Positions 53,473 through 62,311 are shown, counted from the stretch's first letter. The stretch is DNA of 64,000 bases from Streptomyces liangshanensis (GCF_011694815.1 NZ_CP050177.1:2593001-2657000), one strand, 5' to 3'. Made by a program: numbers and translations. Notes: generated by a model not told the origin, from the sequence alone.

Positions 53473-53479
53473 GCCCCGG

Positions 53480-54439
53480 TCAGCTCCTGTGCTCGTCGTC
53501 GATGAGGTCCCGCCAGGCCTGCGCGACCTGTTCCGGGTACTCCATCATGGCAACATGCCCGGCGTCGGGAAGCGTCAGGAGCCGTGAATCACGGAACGCG
53601 GCCGACGCCTTGCGGGCCATACGGTACGAAACAAGCTGATCCCGGCCGCCGTACACGAGCAGCGTCGGCGCCAGCACCCGTTCGGCCTGCCGCCACAGAC
53701 CGTGTTGACCACCGAGTGTGTACTCGTTGACGATACTGCGCGCCGAGCGCGCCATCACGTCCCAGAAATAGGGGAGTTCGAGCCTGCGCTCCATCTCCCG
53801 CACGGCGTTCGCCAGTTCCTCGTCGGTGACGAGCGACGGGTCGCCGTAACAGAGGGCGAGCAGTCCGCGGGTGCGCTCCTCCGCCGTCCAGCCCCGGGTC
53901 AGCCGCCCGAAGAGCGCGGTCATGCCGGGGAGGGCCACCAGCGCGGTGGGGACGGCGCTGCGCTGGATCCGCAGCTCGGGCAGCGCCGGCGAGACCAGCG
54001 TGAGCGTCCGGACGAGATCGGGGCGGGCGGCGGCGACCCGGGTGGCGATCGCGCCGCCCAGCGAGTTGCCGAAGAGGTGCACGGGCCCGCGCCGGCCGGC
54101 GTCCAGCAGCCGGATCACCGCGCGGGCCTGCCCGGTGATCGAGTAGTTGCCGTCGTCCGGCGGCGGCGAGTCCCCGAAGCCCGGCAGGTCGACGGCCTCC
54201 CCGTCCACCACGTCCTCCAGGAGCGGCATCAGCGCGGACCAGTTCTCCGACGAGCCCCCGAGCCCGTGGACGTACAGCGCGGGCGGCGCTCCGGTGCGCG
54301 TCCCCGGCCGGGACCGTACCGTCAGGGTGAGCCCGGGAAGCTCCACCGAGCGCAGCCGCTCCCCCTGCCTGATCCGTACGGCGCTGACCCGTGGAGCCAC
54401 GGCGGCGGCAAGGGTTTCCGGCAGCTCGGTCGAAGACAT
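53480..54439 (-). CDS. alpha/beta hydrolase
   Basis: The 319-aa protein has the oxyanion turn LYVHGLGGSSENWSA, the nucleophile in HLFGNSLGGAIA (G-N-S-L-G), the acid region LLVYGGRDQLVS and the catalytic His in LPDAGHVAMMEYPE. No signal peptide. It is transcribed with the DUF3152 gene and is divergent from the small acidic protein gene. Substrate unknown; esterase or hydrolase of the abhydrolase_1 family. Confidence 0.92.
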   Translation of the reverse strand: MSSTELPETLAAAVAPRVSAVRIRQGERLRSVELPGLTLTVRSRPGTRTGAPPALYVHGLGGSSENWSALMPLLEDVVDGEAVDLPGFGDSPPPDDGNYSITGQARAVIRLLDAGRRGPVHLFGNSLGGAIATRVAAARPDLVRTLTLVSPALPELRIQRSAVPTALVALPGMTALFGRLTRGWTAEERTRGLLALCYGDPSLVTDEELANAVREMERRLELPYFWDVMARSARSIVNEYTLGGQHGLWRQAERVLAPTLLVYGGRDQLVSYRMARKASAAFRDSRLLTLPDAGHVAMMEYPEQVAQAWRDLIDDEHRS

Positions 54440-54583
54440 GCGGGCAATGTTACGAGACGATCACGCGCGGGTTCGTGTGTTCGCCGTCACAGTCCCCCAT
54501 GGCGCCGCGGGGCCCCTGCTCCTACTCTCGGAGGAAGGGGTCTTCGCCCCCGCCCCTTTCCTACGCGAAGAGAAAGGGCAGAG

Positions 54584-54796
54584 ATGACGGTCGACCCCAC
54601 GGACCCGGACGAGATCGGCACCGAGACGCCCGAGGACGACGCCGCGGAGCAGCGCGCGGAGGCCGTCCCCGCCGACCGGGACGAGGACGACGCCTCCGCC
54701 GACGGACGGCCCGCCGCCGACCCGGCGGAGGCGGACGAGGGCGACGCCGTCGAACAGGCGAGGGCGGTGACCCTCGACGAGGACGAATACCGCTGA
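54584..54796 (+). CDS. small acidic protein (70 aa), hypothetical
   Basis: The 70-aa protein is almost entirely Asp/Glu/Ala (MTVDPTDPDEIGTETPEDDA ... EDEYR) and predicted disordered. ATG 54584 has AAGGG upstream. No domain recognised; such proteins are common and of unknown role. It precedes the TetR gene by 143 bp on the same strand. Confidence 0.7.
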   Translation: MTVDPTDPDEIGTETPEDDAAEQRAEAVPADRDEDDASADGRPAADPAEADEGDAVEQARAVTLDEDEYR

Positions 54797-54939
54797 TACG
54801 GCCGTACGGGAGGATGCGGGTCGTCACCGGCCGTCCGGTCCGTGAAATTGTGCTTCCGCACCACACGCCGCCCCGTTGCCCAAAAGTACGATGGCGGCGC
54901 GGCGCACAGCGCGCACAGAACGATCTTTTGGGAGGCGGC

Positions 54940-55581
54940 GTGACAGCCATAGAGCAGACCGAGGCGGCACGCCCGCGAGGCACCCGTCTGCCGCGCCGCG
55001 CGCGACGCAACCAGCTGCTGGGCGCGGCGCAGGAGGTATTCGTCGCGCAGGGCTACCACTCGGCGGCGATGGACGACATCGCGGAGCGGGCGGGCGTCAG
55101 CAAGCCCGTCCTCTACCAGCACTTCCCCGGCAAGCTGGAGCTGTACCTGGCCCTGCTGGACCAGCACTGCGAGGCGCTGCTCCAGGCGGTCCGCACGGCG
55201 CTGGCCTCGACCACGGACAACAAGCTCCGCGTCGAGGCGACGATGGACGCGTACTTCGCGTACGTCGAGGACGAGGGCGGCGCGTTCCGCCTGGTCTTCG
55301 AGTCGGACCTCACCAACGAGCCCGAGGTGCGCAAGCGGGTCGACCTGGTCGCCCTCCAGTGCGCCGAGGCCATCTCGGACGTGATCGCGGAGGACACCGG
55401 GCTGTCCAAGGAGGAGTCCATGCTGCTGGCCGTGGGCCTCGGCGGGGTCTCCCAGGTGGTGGCCCGCTACTGGCTGTCCAGCGAGTCCGCCATCCCGCGT
55501 GAGCAGGCGGTCCAGCTCCTCACCTCCCTGGCCTGGCGCGGCATCGCCGGCTTCCCGCTGCACGGCAGCGAGCAGCACTGA
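54940..55581 (+). CDS. TetR family transcriptional regulator
   Basis: The 213-aa protein has the TetR helix-turn-helix RRNQLLGAAQEVFVAQGYHS and MDDIAERAGVSKPVLYQHFP at about residues 25-70, then a ligand-binding helical part. The GTG at 54940 has GGGAGG upstream. Orthologue of mycobacterial Rv3208-type regulators in the same neighbourhood. Targets unknown; the nearby alpha/beta hydrolase, DUF3107 and ferritin-like genes are candidates by position only. Confidence 0.92.
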   Translation: MTAIEQTEAARPRGTRLPRRARRNQLLGAAQEVFVAQGYHSAAMDDIAERAGVSKPVLYQHFPGKLELYLALLDQHCEALLQAVRTALASTTDNKLRVEATMDAYFAYVEDEGGAFRLVFESDLTNEPEVRKRVDLVALQCAEAISDVIAEDTGLSKEESMLLAVGLGGVSQVVARYWLSSESAIPREQAVQLLTSLAWRGIAGFPLHGSEQH

Positions 55582-55747
55582 GCCCGCGCGGGACGCGGCC
55601 GGCCGGTACCGCCGGTCGCGGCGCGCGGCCCGTGTTCGCTGCGGGCGTGCCCGTCCGGCGCCTTTCCGATGCTCTCTCCGGGCTAATGTGTGCTGCGTAC
55701 AGCGCGGCTGGCCGCGCAACGCACTGACCGTTCGGAGGGACATAGCG

Positions 55748-55975
55748 GTGGAGGTCAAGATCGGCGTGCAGCACACGCCCCGCGAGATCGTTCTGGAGAG
55801 CGGGCAGTCCGCCGAGGAGGTCGAGCGCGCCGTGGCCGACGCGCTCGCCGGCAAGGCGCAGCTGCTCAGCCTCACGGACGACAAGGGGCGGAAGGTCCTC
55901 GTACCGGCCGAGCGGATCGCGTACGTGGAGATCGGCGAGCCGGCGACACGACGCGTCGGATTCGGTGCGCTCTAG
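55748..55975 (+). CDS. DUF3107 family protein (TB9.4-like)
   Basis: The 75-aa protein begins MEVKIGVQHTPREIVLESGQ with AEEVERAVADALAG and ends PAERIAYVEIGEPATRRVGF, which is the DUF3107 pattern (mycobacterial Rv3208A/TB9.4). GTG 55748 has GGAGGG upstream. It follows the TetR gene by 166 bp on the same strand and is followed by a strong terminator. Function unknown. Confidence 0.9.
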   Translation: MEVKIGVQHTPREIVLESGQSAEEVERAVADALAGKAQLLSLTDDKGRKVLVPAERIAYVEIGEPATRRVGFGAL

Positions 55976-55993
55976 CCTTCGGCACGGCATGGA

Positions 55994-56030
55994 CGTGAAG
56001 GCCCGGCGGGACTCCCGCCGGGCCTTCACG
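55994..56030 (+). terminator. terminator after DUF3107
   Basis: Perfect 17-bp arms (55994-56010 and 56014-56030) surround ACT, 19 bases after the DUF3107 stop. Confidence 0.8.
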
Positions 56031-56115
56031 CTGTGAGGGTTGTGTTCGGTCCGCCGCGGGTAGTGACGGGCTAGCGGTTTCGCATGATCGTAGGACCCAC
56101 CCCCGGCGTCGTGAG

Positions 56116-56397
56116 GTGACAGCAGTGGTCTCGGAAGCTCTTGTCTCGGTCCTGCTCGGACTCGGCCTCTCGTGGGCCGCGGCCCACCTCCTGCCGCACC
56201 GGCTTCCGGCCCGCCGCACGGTGTTCCTGGCCGGCACGCTGGGCACGCTGTTCGGCGCGTACCTGACGCACATGGCGCTCGGCCCCGGCCACGCCCTGCC
56301 GACCCTGGCGGGCGCGGCGACGGTGGGTGCGGTGGTGGTGTCCCTCCTCCTGCGCCCCACACGACGCCGCCTCGTCCTGAGCCCGTCGGGCGACTGA
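56116..56397 (+). CDS. small membrane protein (93 aa), hypothetical
   Basis: The 93-aa protein has hydrophobic segments (ALVSVLLGLGLSWAAAHLLP, VFLAGTLGTLFGAYLTHMAL and ATVGAVVVSLLL), i.e. two or three membrane helices and a basic C-terminal tail. GTG 56116 is the start with a weak ribosome site. Convergent with the ferritin-like gene, 22 bp apart. Function unknown. Confidence 0.75.
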   Translation: MTAVVSEALVSVLLGLGLSWAAAHLLPHRLPARRTVFLAGTLGTLFGAYLTHMALGPGHALPTLAGAATVGAVVVSLLLRPTRRRLVLSPSGD

Positions 56398-56419
56398 CGG
56401 CCCGTCCGGCGCCCGGAAC

Positions 56420-57166
56420 CTAGGCGGCCAGCCCCAGCGCGGCCATCCGCTTCGTGTGCGCCTCCGTGATCCGGGAGAACATCCGCCCGACCTCCGCGAG
56501 GTCGAACCCGTCCGCCACCCCGCCCACCAGCATCGTCGAGAGCGCGTCACGGTCGGCCACGACCCGCTGCGCCTGCGACAGCGCCTCACCCATCAACCGC
56601 CGCGCCCACAGCGCGAGCCGGCCGCCGACCCGCGGCTCCGCCTCGATCGCGGCGCGCACCTTCTCCACGGCGAAGTTCCCGTGCCCGGTGTCGTCCAGGA
56701 CGGCCAGCACCAGGGCGCGGGTGTCCGTGTCCAGCCGCGCCGCGACCTCGCGGTAGAAGTCGCTCGCGATCGAGTCGCCGACGTACGCCTTGACCAGGCC
56801 CTCCAGCCAGTCCGACGGCGCGGTCTGGCGGTGGAAGTCGTCGAGCGCCTTGGCGAACGGCTCCATCGCCTCGGTGGGCTCGGCGTCGATCGCGCGCAGC
56901 CGGTCGTTCAGCCGGTCGAAGTGGCCGAATTCCGCGGCGGCCATCTTCGCCAGCGCCGCCTTGTCGGCCAGCGTCGGCGCGAGCTTGGCGTCCTCGGCGA
57001 GCCGTTCGAAGGCCGCCAGTTCGCCGTACGCGAGCGCTCCCAGCAGATCCACGACCGCGGCGCGGTACTGCGGCTCCGCGGAGGCCGTCTCCCAGTCCTG
57101 GGCGGCGATTCCGGTGGGTTCCTGGGCTGCGGCCACGGGCACGGTGGCGTTGTCGGGCGTCTCCAT
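56420..57166 (-). CDS. ferritin-like fold protein
   Basis: The 248-aa protein is all-helical with acidic/His residues of a ferritin-like diiron fold: GALAYGELAAFERLAEDA, AAEFGHFDRLNDRLRAID, LVKAYVGDSIASDFYREV and DDTGHGNFAVEKVR, the pattern of MiaE-like proteins. Homologue of mycobacterial Rv3210c. The ATG at 57166 (METPDNATVP) is chosen over an upstream in-frame codon at 57226 by protein quality. Divergent from the RNA helicase gene across 357 bp. Whether it binds iron or hydroxylates tRNA is not established. Confidence 0.88.
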   Translation of the reverse strand: METPDNATVPVAAAQEPTGIAAQDWETASAEPQYRAAVVDLLGALAYGELAAFERLAEDAKLAPTLADKAALAKMAAAEFGHFDRLNDRLRAIDAEPTEAMEPFAKALDDFHRQTAPSDWLEGLVKAYVGDSIASDFYREVAARLDTDTRALVLAVLDDTGHGNFAVEKVRAAIEAEPRVGGRLALWARRLMGEALSQAQRVVADRDALSTMLVGGVADGFDLAEVGRMFSRITEAHTKRMAALGLAA

Positions 57167-57523
57167 GGACCGCACAATAGCCCGCTCGGGGCACCCCGTA
57201 AGGGGCCGGTCGGACACGGCCACCACACCGTTCCGACGAATTCGCCCGACACATGTGCGCGATTCCGGGGTACAGTGGTAATGCGCCTGCCGAGTATTCG
57301 GCGGGCCATCGCAGTGTCTGACTGTGGGATCCTCCGCGGCCAGGCCTTACGAGGATGCCCGGTCGGTGGCCCGATCGGCTCCGCCCCGACCGCCCTCCGC
57401 GCGGAATCGTACGCACAGGTGCGGACGAGTCCCAGATGAGGGGCCCCCTCAGCGGCACGAGCGCTCGAGCGACGGCAGTGGTCCCGCGCCATCCGGCCAA
57501 TCCACGGTCGGCTGAGTACCCAG
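57167..57523. other. divergent intergenic region / helicase 5' leader
   Basis: This 357-bp region separates the ferritin-like and helicase genes. A -10-like TACAGT (57271-57276) would give a leader of about 240 nt for the helicase. The palindrome TGAGGGG-C-CCCCTCA (57437-57451) and several GC-rich inverted repeats suggest a structured leader, as found for several RNA helicases. No gene is seen. Confidence 0.4.
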
Positions 57524-59635
57524 GTGCGGTACGACCCCCAGCGTTCGCCTCGCGTCGCGTCTCACAGAAGAGGCAGCACCCTGACTACGACTTTCCGAGA
57601 CCTCGGAATCCTCCCCGAGACGGCAGAAGCACTCGAAGCCGTCGGCATCATGTCCCCGTTCCCCATCCAGGAGATGACCCTCCCGGTCGCCCTGTCCGGC
57701 AAGGACGTCATCGGACAGGCGAAGACCGGCACGGGCAAGACCCTGGGCTTCGGTCTCCCCCTCCTGGAGCGCGTCACCGTCCCCGCGGACGTCGAGGCGG
57801 GCCGCGCGGCCCCCGAGAAGCTCACCAACGCACCGCAGGCGCTTGTCGTCGTGCCGACCCGCGAGCTGTGCCAGCAGGTCACCAACGACCTCCTGACCGC
57901 CGGCAAGGTGCGGAACGTCCGGGTGCTCGCCATCTACGGCGGCCGGGCGTACGAGCCCCAGGTGGAAGCGCTCAAGAAGGGCGTCGACGTGATCGTCGGC
58001 ACCCCGGGCCGGCTCCTCGACCTCGCGGGCCAGAAGAAGCTCGACCTCTCGCACATCCGCGCCCTCGTCCTGGACGAGGCCGACGAGATGCTCGACCTGG
58101 GCTTCCTGCCCGACGTCGAGCGGATCATCCAGCTGCTGCCGCCCAAGCGCCAGACGATGCTGTTCTCGGCGACCATGCCGGGCGCGGTCATCGGTCTCGC
58201 CCGCCGGTACATGTCGCAGCCGACGCACATCAGCGCCACGTCGCCGGACGACGCGGGCGCGACGGTCGCCAACACGACGCAGCGCGTCTACCGCGCCCAC
58301 TCCATGGACAAGCCGGAGATGGTCGCGCGCATCCTCCAGGCCGAGGGCCGCGGCCTCGCGATGATCTTCTGCCGTACGAAGCGCACGGCGGCGGACATCG
58401 CCGACCAGCTCGCCCAGCGCGGCTTCGCCTCCGGCGCGGTCCACGGCGACCTGGGCCAGGGCGCCCGCGAGCAGGCGCTGCGCGCGTTCCGCAACGGCAA
58501 GGTGGACGTGCTGGTGTGCACGGACGTCGCCGCGCGCGGTATCGACGTCGAAGGTGTGACGCACGTCATCAACTACCAGTCGCCCGAGGAGGAGAAGACG
58601 TACCTCCACCGCATCGGCCGGACCGGCCGCGCGGGAGCGTCCGGTATCGCCGTGACGCTCGTGGACTGGGACGACATCCCCCGCTGGCAGCTGATCAACA
58701 AGGCGCTGGACCTGGGCTTCCCGGACCCGCCGGAGACGTACTCGACGTCCCCGCACCTGTTCGAGGAGCTGAACATCCCGGCCGGCACGAAGGGGATCCT
58801 GCCGCGTACGGACCGGACGCGCGCCGGACTGGCGGCGGAGCAGGTCGAGGACCTGGGCGAGACGGGCGGCCGCGGCCGCAAGTCGCCCGCGGTGGCCGCC
58901 GCCGCGTCCGCCGTCCGCGAGGAGCGCCCGGCGCGTACGCGTACGCCTCGGCAGCGCCGCCGTACGCGCGGGGGTGGGGCCGAGGTCGTGGACGTGGCCG
59001 TGGCTGTGGCCGAGCAGCCGACCGAGGCGCCGGTAGCGGTGACCGCTTCCGCACCCGCGCGGAGCAGGGCGAAGCAGTCCTCGGGCCAGCCCCGGGTACG
59101 GTTGGAGCCGTTGGCGCAGCCGCCGGTCCAGGCGCCCGAGCCGCAGTTCCAGACGGCCGTCGTGGTCGAGACGCCGGACCCGGTCGAGTCGGCGGAGACG
59201 CGCACGCCGCGCCGCCGTCGGCGCACGCGCGCCGCGGTCGTGGAGGCGGGTGCCGCTCCGGAGGCGACGTTCCAGACCGCGGCGGTGATCGTGGCGGAGC
59301 CGCCCGTGTCGTCGCCCGACGCGGAGCCCGCCACCAAGCCCCGCCGCCGCACCCGCGCAACGAAGCCCGCGGACGCGGTGGCCGAGGCGGCAGCACCGGA
59401 GGCGGTAGTCGCCGAGGCCGTCGCGGAAACAAAGCCCCGCCGCCGCACCCGCGCAACCAAGCCGGCAGAGGCCGAGGTCGTGGCCATCGAGGAGACCGTC
59501 CCCGAGACAAAGCCGCGCCGCCGCACCCGCGCAAAGACTCCCGTAGAGACGGCGGCCACCGAGGAAACCGCCCCCGAAACGAAGCCGCGTCGCCGCACCC
59601 GCGCGAAGACCCCCGAGGCAACCCCGGAAGCCTGA
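57524..59635 (+). CDS. DEAD-box RNA helicase with Arg-rich repetitive tail
   Basis: The 703-aa protein has the Q motif FRDLGILPETAEALEAVGI and PFPIQEM, Walker A AKTGTGKT, DEAD (VLDEADEMLDLGF), SAT (FSATMPG) and HRIGRTGRAG. Residues about 425-703 form a disordered basic tail with four TKPRRRTRA repeats and related RRRRTR units, likely RNA-binding. GTG 57524 is used; a possible non-ATG start CTG 57581 with AGAGGCAG upstream would begin just before the Q motif (TTTFRDLG). Orthologue of mycobacterial Rv3211 (rhlE); acts in RNA remodelling. Confidence 0.93.
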   Translation: MRYDPQRSPRVASHRRGSTLTTTFRDLGILPETAEALEAVGIMSPFPIQEMTLPVALSGKDVIGQAKTGTGKTLGFGLPLLERVTVPADVEAGRAAPEKLTNAPQALVVVPTRELCQQVTNDLLTAGKVRNVRVLAIYGGRAYEPQVEALKKGVDVIVGTPGRLLDLAGQKKLDLSHIRALVLDEADEMLDLGFLPDVERIIQLLPPKRQTMLFSATMPGAVIGLARRYMSQPTHISATSPDDAGATVANTTQRVYRAHSMDKPEMVARILQAEGRGLAMIFCRTKRTAADIADQLAQRGFASGAVHGDLGQGAREQALRAFRNGKVDVLVCTDVAARGIDVEGVTHVINYQSPEEEKTYLHRIGRTGRAGASGIAVTLVDWDDIPRWQLINKALDLGFPDPPETYSTSPHLFEELNIPAGTKGILPRTDRTRAGLAAEQVEDLGETGGRGRKSPAVAAAASAVREERPARTRTPRQRRRTRGGGAEVVDVAVAVAEQPTEAPVAVTASAPARSRAKQSSGQPRVRLEPLAQPPVQAPEPQFQTAVVVETPDPVESAETRTPRRRRRTRAAVVEAGAAPEATFQTAAVIVAEPPVSSPDAEPATKPRRRTRATKPADAVAEAAAPEAVVAEAVAETKPRRRTRATKPAEAEVVAIEETVPETKPRRRTRAKTPVETAATEETAPETKPRRRTRAKTPEATPEA

Positions 59636-59647
59636 CCCTCACCACCA

Positions 59648-59682
59648 GTGGCCCGCTCCCCCACCCCGGGGACGCGGGCCAC
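59648..59682 (+). terminator. terminator after the RNA helicase
   Basis: GTGGCCCGC (59648-59656) and GCGGGCCAC (59674-59682) form perfect 9-bp arms 12 bases past the helicase stop. Confidence 0.65.
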
Positions 59683-59699
59683 CGGCATACCCACCCCAT

Positions 59700-59912
59700 G
59701 TCCTCAATCGCCGGACGGGCTTGAGGGGGTTGCGGTCGGGCCTGCCCGTTGCGGTCACCGATGTCCTCAAGCGCCGGACAGGCTGAATGTGGCTCGGGCC
59801 CGATGACCCTGCGGGTCAAAGACGTCCTCAAACGCCGGACGGGCTTGAGAGGGGTTGCGGTCGGGCGTGACCGTTGCGGTCAAAGATGTCCTCAAACGCC
59901 GGACGGGCTGGA
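59700..59912. repeat. four tandem copies of a Streptomyces intergenic palindromic repeat
   Basis: Four copies of a 25-bp unit GTCCTCAaaCGCCGGACGGG followed by CTTGA begin near 59700, 59763, 59824 and 59888 (period 61-64 bp). The unit CCGTCCGGCG-type core is partly self-complementary. Between copies, TTGCGGTCGGG and GTTGCGGTCA segments also repeat. This type of element is frequent between genes in Streptomyces chromosomes. Confidence 0.75.
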
Positions 59913-60105
59913 TTTGCCTGTACGCGCGCCTGGAAGGGGGGCGGACAGGGGTCGTGTCCGGAACGTAGAGCGTGTTTTGTGTCGCGTGACGGGCGTTGCT
60001 GACACAGCAGGGTGAGCGCGACGTAAAACATGCAGTGCAGGACATGGCCCCTGGCCGACCCCCGGCGACAACCCGAGGATGGCCACCGGCCCGCAGCGGG
60101 CACCA

Positions 60106-60130
60106 TCAAGCCCGTCCGGCGATTGAGGAC
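60106..60130 (-). repeat. inverted fifth copy of the intergenic repeat
   Basis: TCAAGCCCGTCCGGCGATTG followed by AGGAC is the reverse complement of the 59700-type unit. It lies 48 bp before the next gene. The 60131-60177 remainder and 59913-60105 hold no gene that I can see. Confidence 0.75.
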
Positions 60131-60177
60131 ACCAAACAGCAACCCGCACCAAGACCACCCCGGCGTACCCTCATCCC

Positions 60178-61041
60178 ATGAGTAGGCCCCCCACCTGGAC
60201 CCCACCCCCCTGCGCCCGAGCCACCCCCCTCCGCACCCGCCGCGGGCGCTTCGCGGCGCTCGATGCTCGGCCTGCCGGGCGGGCGCAGGGGACCGCGTTG
60301 CTCGTGCCCGGGTTCACCGGGAGCAAGGAGGACTTCATCGCGCTGCTGGAGCCCCTCACGCAGGCCGGGTACCGGGTCGTCGCCGTGGACGGCAGGGGGC
60401 AGTACGAGACCGAGGGCCCCGACACCGAAGAGGCCTACACCCAGGGCGAGCTCGCGGCCGACATCCTCGCCCAGGCCGAGGCCCTCGACGCCACCGGCAC
60501 CGACGGCACCCCCGTCCACCTCCTCGGACACTCCTTCGGCGGCCACCTCGCCCGCGCGGCCGTCCTGCTCGACAGGGCGCCGTTCCGCTCGCTGACGCTG
60601 CTGTCCTCCGGCCCCGCCGAGGTCGCCCCCGCCCAGCGCGAGAAGCTGAAGCTGCTCCGCGACGCCCTCTCCACCATGACGATGGAGGAGGTGTGGGCGG
60701 CCATGCAGGCGATGGACGCGCCCGCCGAGGAAACCCCCACGGACGGCGCCGAACTGCGCCACCGCTGGCTCCGCACCCACCCCGCCCAGCTCATCGCCGC
60801 CGGCCGCCAGCTGGCCTCGGAGCCCGACCGGGTCGCCGAGCTCGCCGCCGTACAGCCGCTGCCCAAGCACGTGATGTCGGGCGAGCGCGACGACACCTGG
60901 CCCGTGGCCTGGCTGGACTCGATGGCCACCCGGCTCGGCGCGCGCAGGACCGTCATCACCGGCGCCGAGCACTCCCCCAACACCGACCGCCCCGACGCGA
61001 CGGCCAAGGCGCTCGCGGACTTCTGGGACGAGGCCTACTAA
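60178..61041 (+). CDS. alpha/beta hydrolase
   Basis: The 287-aa protein has the oxyanion turn LLVPGFTGSKEDF, VVAVDGRGQYETEG, the nucleophile in LLGHSFGGHLARAA (G-H-S-F-G), and a late His in TGAEHSPNTDRPD. No signal peptide. ATG 60178 has little ribosome-site signal. Convergent with the NYN gene. Substrate unknown. Confidence 0.9.
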   Translation: MSRPPTWTPPPCARATPLRTRRGRFAALDARPAGRAQGTALLVPGFTGSKEDFIALLEPLTQAGYRVVAVDGRGQYETEGPDTEEAYTQGELAADILAQAEALDATGTDGTPVHLLGHSFGGHLARAAVLLDRAPFRSLTLLSSGPAEVAPAQREKLKLLRDALSTMTMEEVWAAMQAMDAPAEETPTDGAELRHRWLRTHPAQLIAAGRQLASEPDRVAELAAVQPLPKHVMSGERDDTWPVAWLDSMATRLGARRTVITGAEHSPNTDRPDATAKALADFWDEAY

Positions 61042-61069
61042 AGACCTGCCAGAGGCCTACCGGGCGGCG

Positions 61070-61981
61070 TCAGTAGTTCGACTGGAGGTGCTGCCAGAAC
61101 CCGTCCCGCAACGCCCGCCGCAGCACGGAGTGCCCCCGCAGCGACCGCTGGAGGAGCTTCTCCGCCTCGATCAGCAGGTCCTGGTCCACCGGTCCGGGCA
61201 GGTACGGATGGCCCGGCAGCAGCTCGCCCATCGCCATCCGCCCCCGCTCCGCGAGCCACGTCGCCGCGATCTGCGCGCCGATGAAGCGCACCTGGTCGCG
61301 GGAGGGCGGCGGGTCGCCCTCGTGCTCGTACGTCGTGACCGGGCGGCGCGTGACGAAGGGCTTGTAGAAGTCCAGGTCGAAGGTGCGCTGGCTGTCGACC
61401 TCCCAGAGCAGCGGCTCCGCCTGGTTGCGCCCCTCGGACGCCTCGATGCCCCACAGGTGGACCCGGGCCCCGTACCCCTGCGCGGCCTCGACGGCGGACA
61501 CCAGGTCCTCGTCCCCGCCGACCAGCGCGGCGTCGCTGATCGCGCGGTGCCGGGCCAGCGATTCGAGGTCCGTGCGGATCAGCGAGTCGACGCCCTTCTG
61601 CTGGTTGTTCGCGTTCAGGTTGCCGAGCCTGACCTTGACGTCCGGCAGCTCGGCGATGAGCTGCTGCTCCGGGGTGTGGATGCGCCGCCTGGCGCCGTCG
61701 TACCAGTAGACGCGCAGCAGCCGGCTGTCCGCGAAGATGATCCTGGCCTTGTCGATGAAGGCCTCGATGATGCCCTCGGCGTCCAGGTCGAACGACCGCC
61801 GGTCCTCGGTGCCCGCTACAAGCAACCCGGCCGCAGCATAGACGTAACCCGCGTCGACGAAGATGGCGTGTGTGGACGGGGTCTTGCCGACCTCCGCCAG
61901 CACGCGCTGGAGCAGTTCGTTGGTGCGCTCCAGACGGGCACCGATGTCGTGGAGCTCTGGGTTGATCTCTGCCTCGTTCAT
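61070..61981 (-). CDS. NYN-domain (PIN-like) ribonuclease-type protein
   Basis: The 303-aa protein has a NYN domain: THAIFVDAGYVYAAAG with the metal-binding Asp, IIFADSRLLRVYWYDGA, QKGVDSLIRTDLESLARH and AALVGGDEDLVSAVEAAQGY, giving the acidic residues of a PIN-like nuclease. A C-terminal helical region follows (RDQVRFIGAQIAATWL). ATG 61981 has GGAGAA at a suitable distance. Probably an RNA-acting enzyme; the target is unknown. Confidence 0.9.
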   Translation of the reverse strand: MNEAEINPELHDIGARLERTNELLQRVLAEVGKTPSTHAIFVDAGYVYAAAGLLVAGTEDRRSFDLDAEGIIEAFIDKARIIFADSRLLRVYWYDGARRRIHTPEQQLIAELPDVKVRLGNLNANNQQKGVDSLIRTDLESLARHRAISDAALVGGDEDLVSAVEAAQGYGARVHLWGIEASEGRNQAEPLLWEVDSQRTFDLDFYKPFVTRRPVTTYEHEGDPPPSRDQVRFIGAQIAATWLAERGRMAMGELLPGHPYLPGPVDQDLLIEAEKLLQRSLRGHSVLRRALRDGFWQHLQSNY

Positions 61982-62158
61982 ACGCGTTTCATTCTCCGTG
62001 GACCGCACCGTACCCGCCAGTAGTTAGCCACCCGAAAAATTTCCTTAGCGTAGGGAATGTTTGCAGAGGGCAAGCCGTTGCAGACTCATGTAGGCAACGG
62101 CGGGCAAGCCCGTCATCCATAGTTCTCCAGCAGGAGGATCAGACGAAGGGAGAAGCGC

Positions 62159-62311
62159 GTGCGCTTCGAAATCATGCGTCTTGACGATGTCGACGGTTCC
62201 GCAGTGGACTCGACCGTCGTGGACGCCGCCTCCGTCAATCGGATCGTGCAGCAGGCCGCAGCGATGGGGCAGCGCATCTACATCCGACCGGCCGAATCCT
62301 CGGCCTCGTAA
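62159..62311 (+). CDS. 50-aa conserved small protein
   Basis: The 50-aa ORF encodes MRFEIMRLDDVDGSAVDSTV followed by VDAASVNRIVQQAAAMGQRI and YIRPAESSAS. GTG 62159 has AAGGGAGAA upstream. It has the composition of a folded small protein and I believe it is conserved among Streptomyces, but cannot verify. Function unknown. Ends before a hairpin. Confidence 0.7.
   Translation: MRFEIMRLDDVDGSAVDSTVVDAASVNRIVQQAAAMGQRIYIRPAESSAS

Noticed and set aside
52003..53505. 500-codon plus-strand open frame opposite the DUF3152 gene
   Set aside because: GC-bias shadow; the minus strand has the HExxHxxGHxH motif and a membrane helix.
59700..59912. possible CRISPR array
   Set aside because: Repeats are imperfect and palindromic, the intervening segments are themselves partly repeated, and no cas genes are present.
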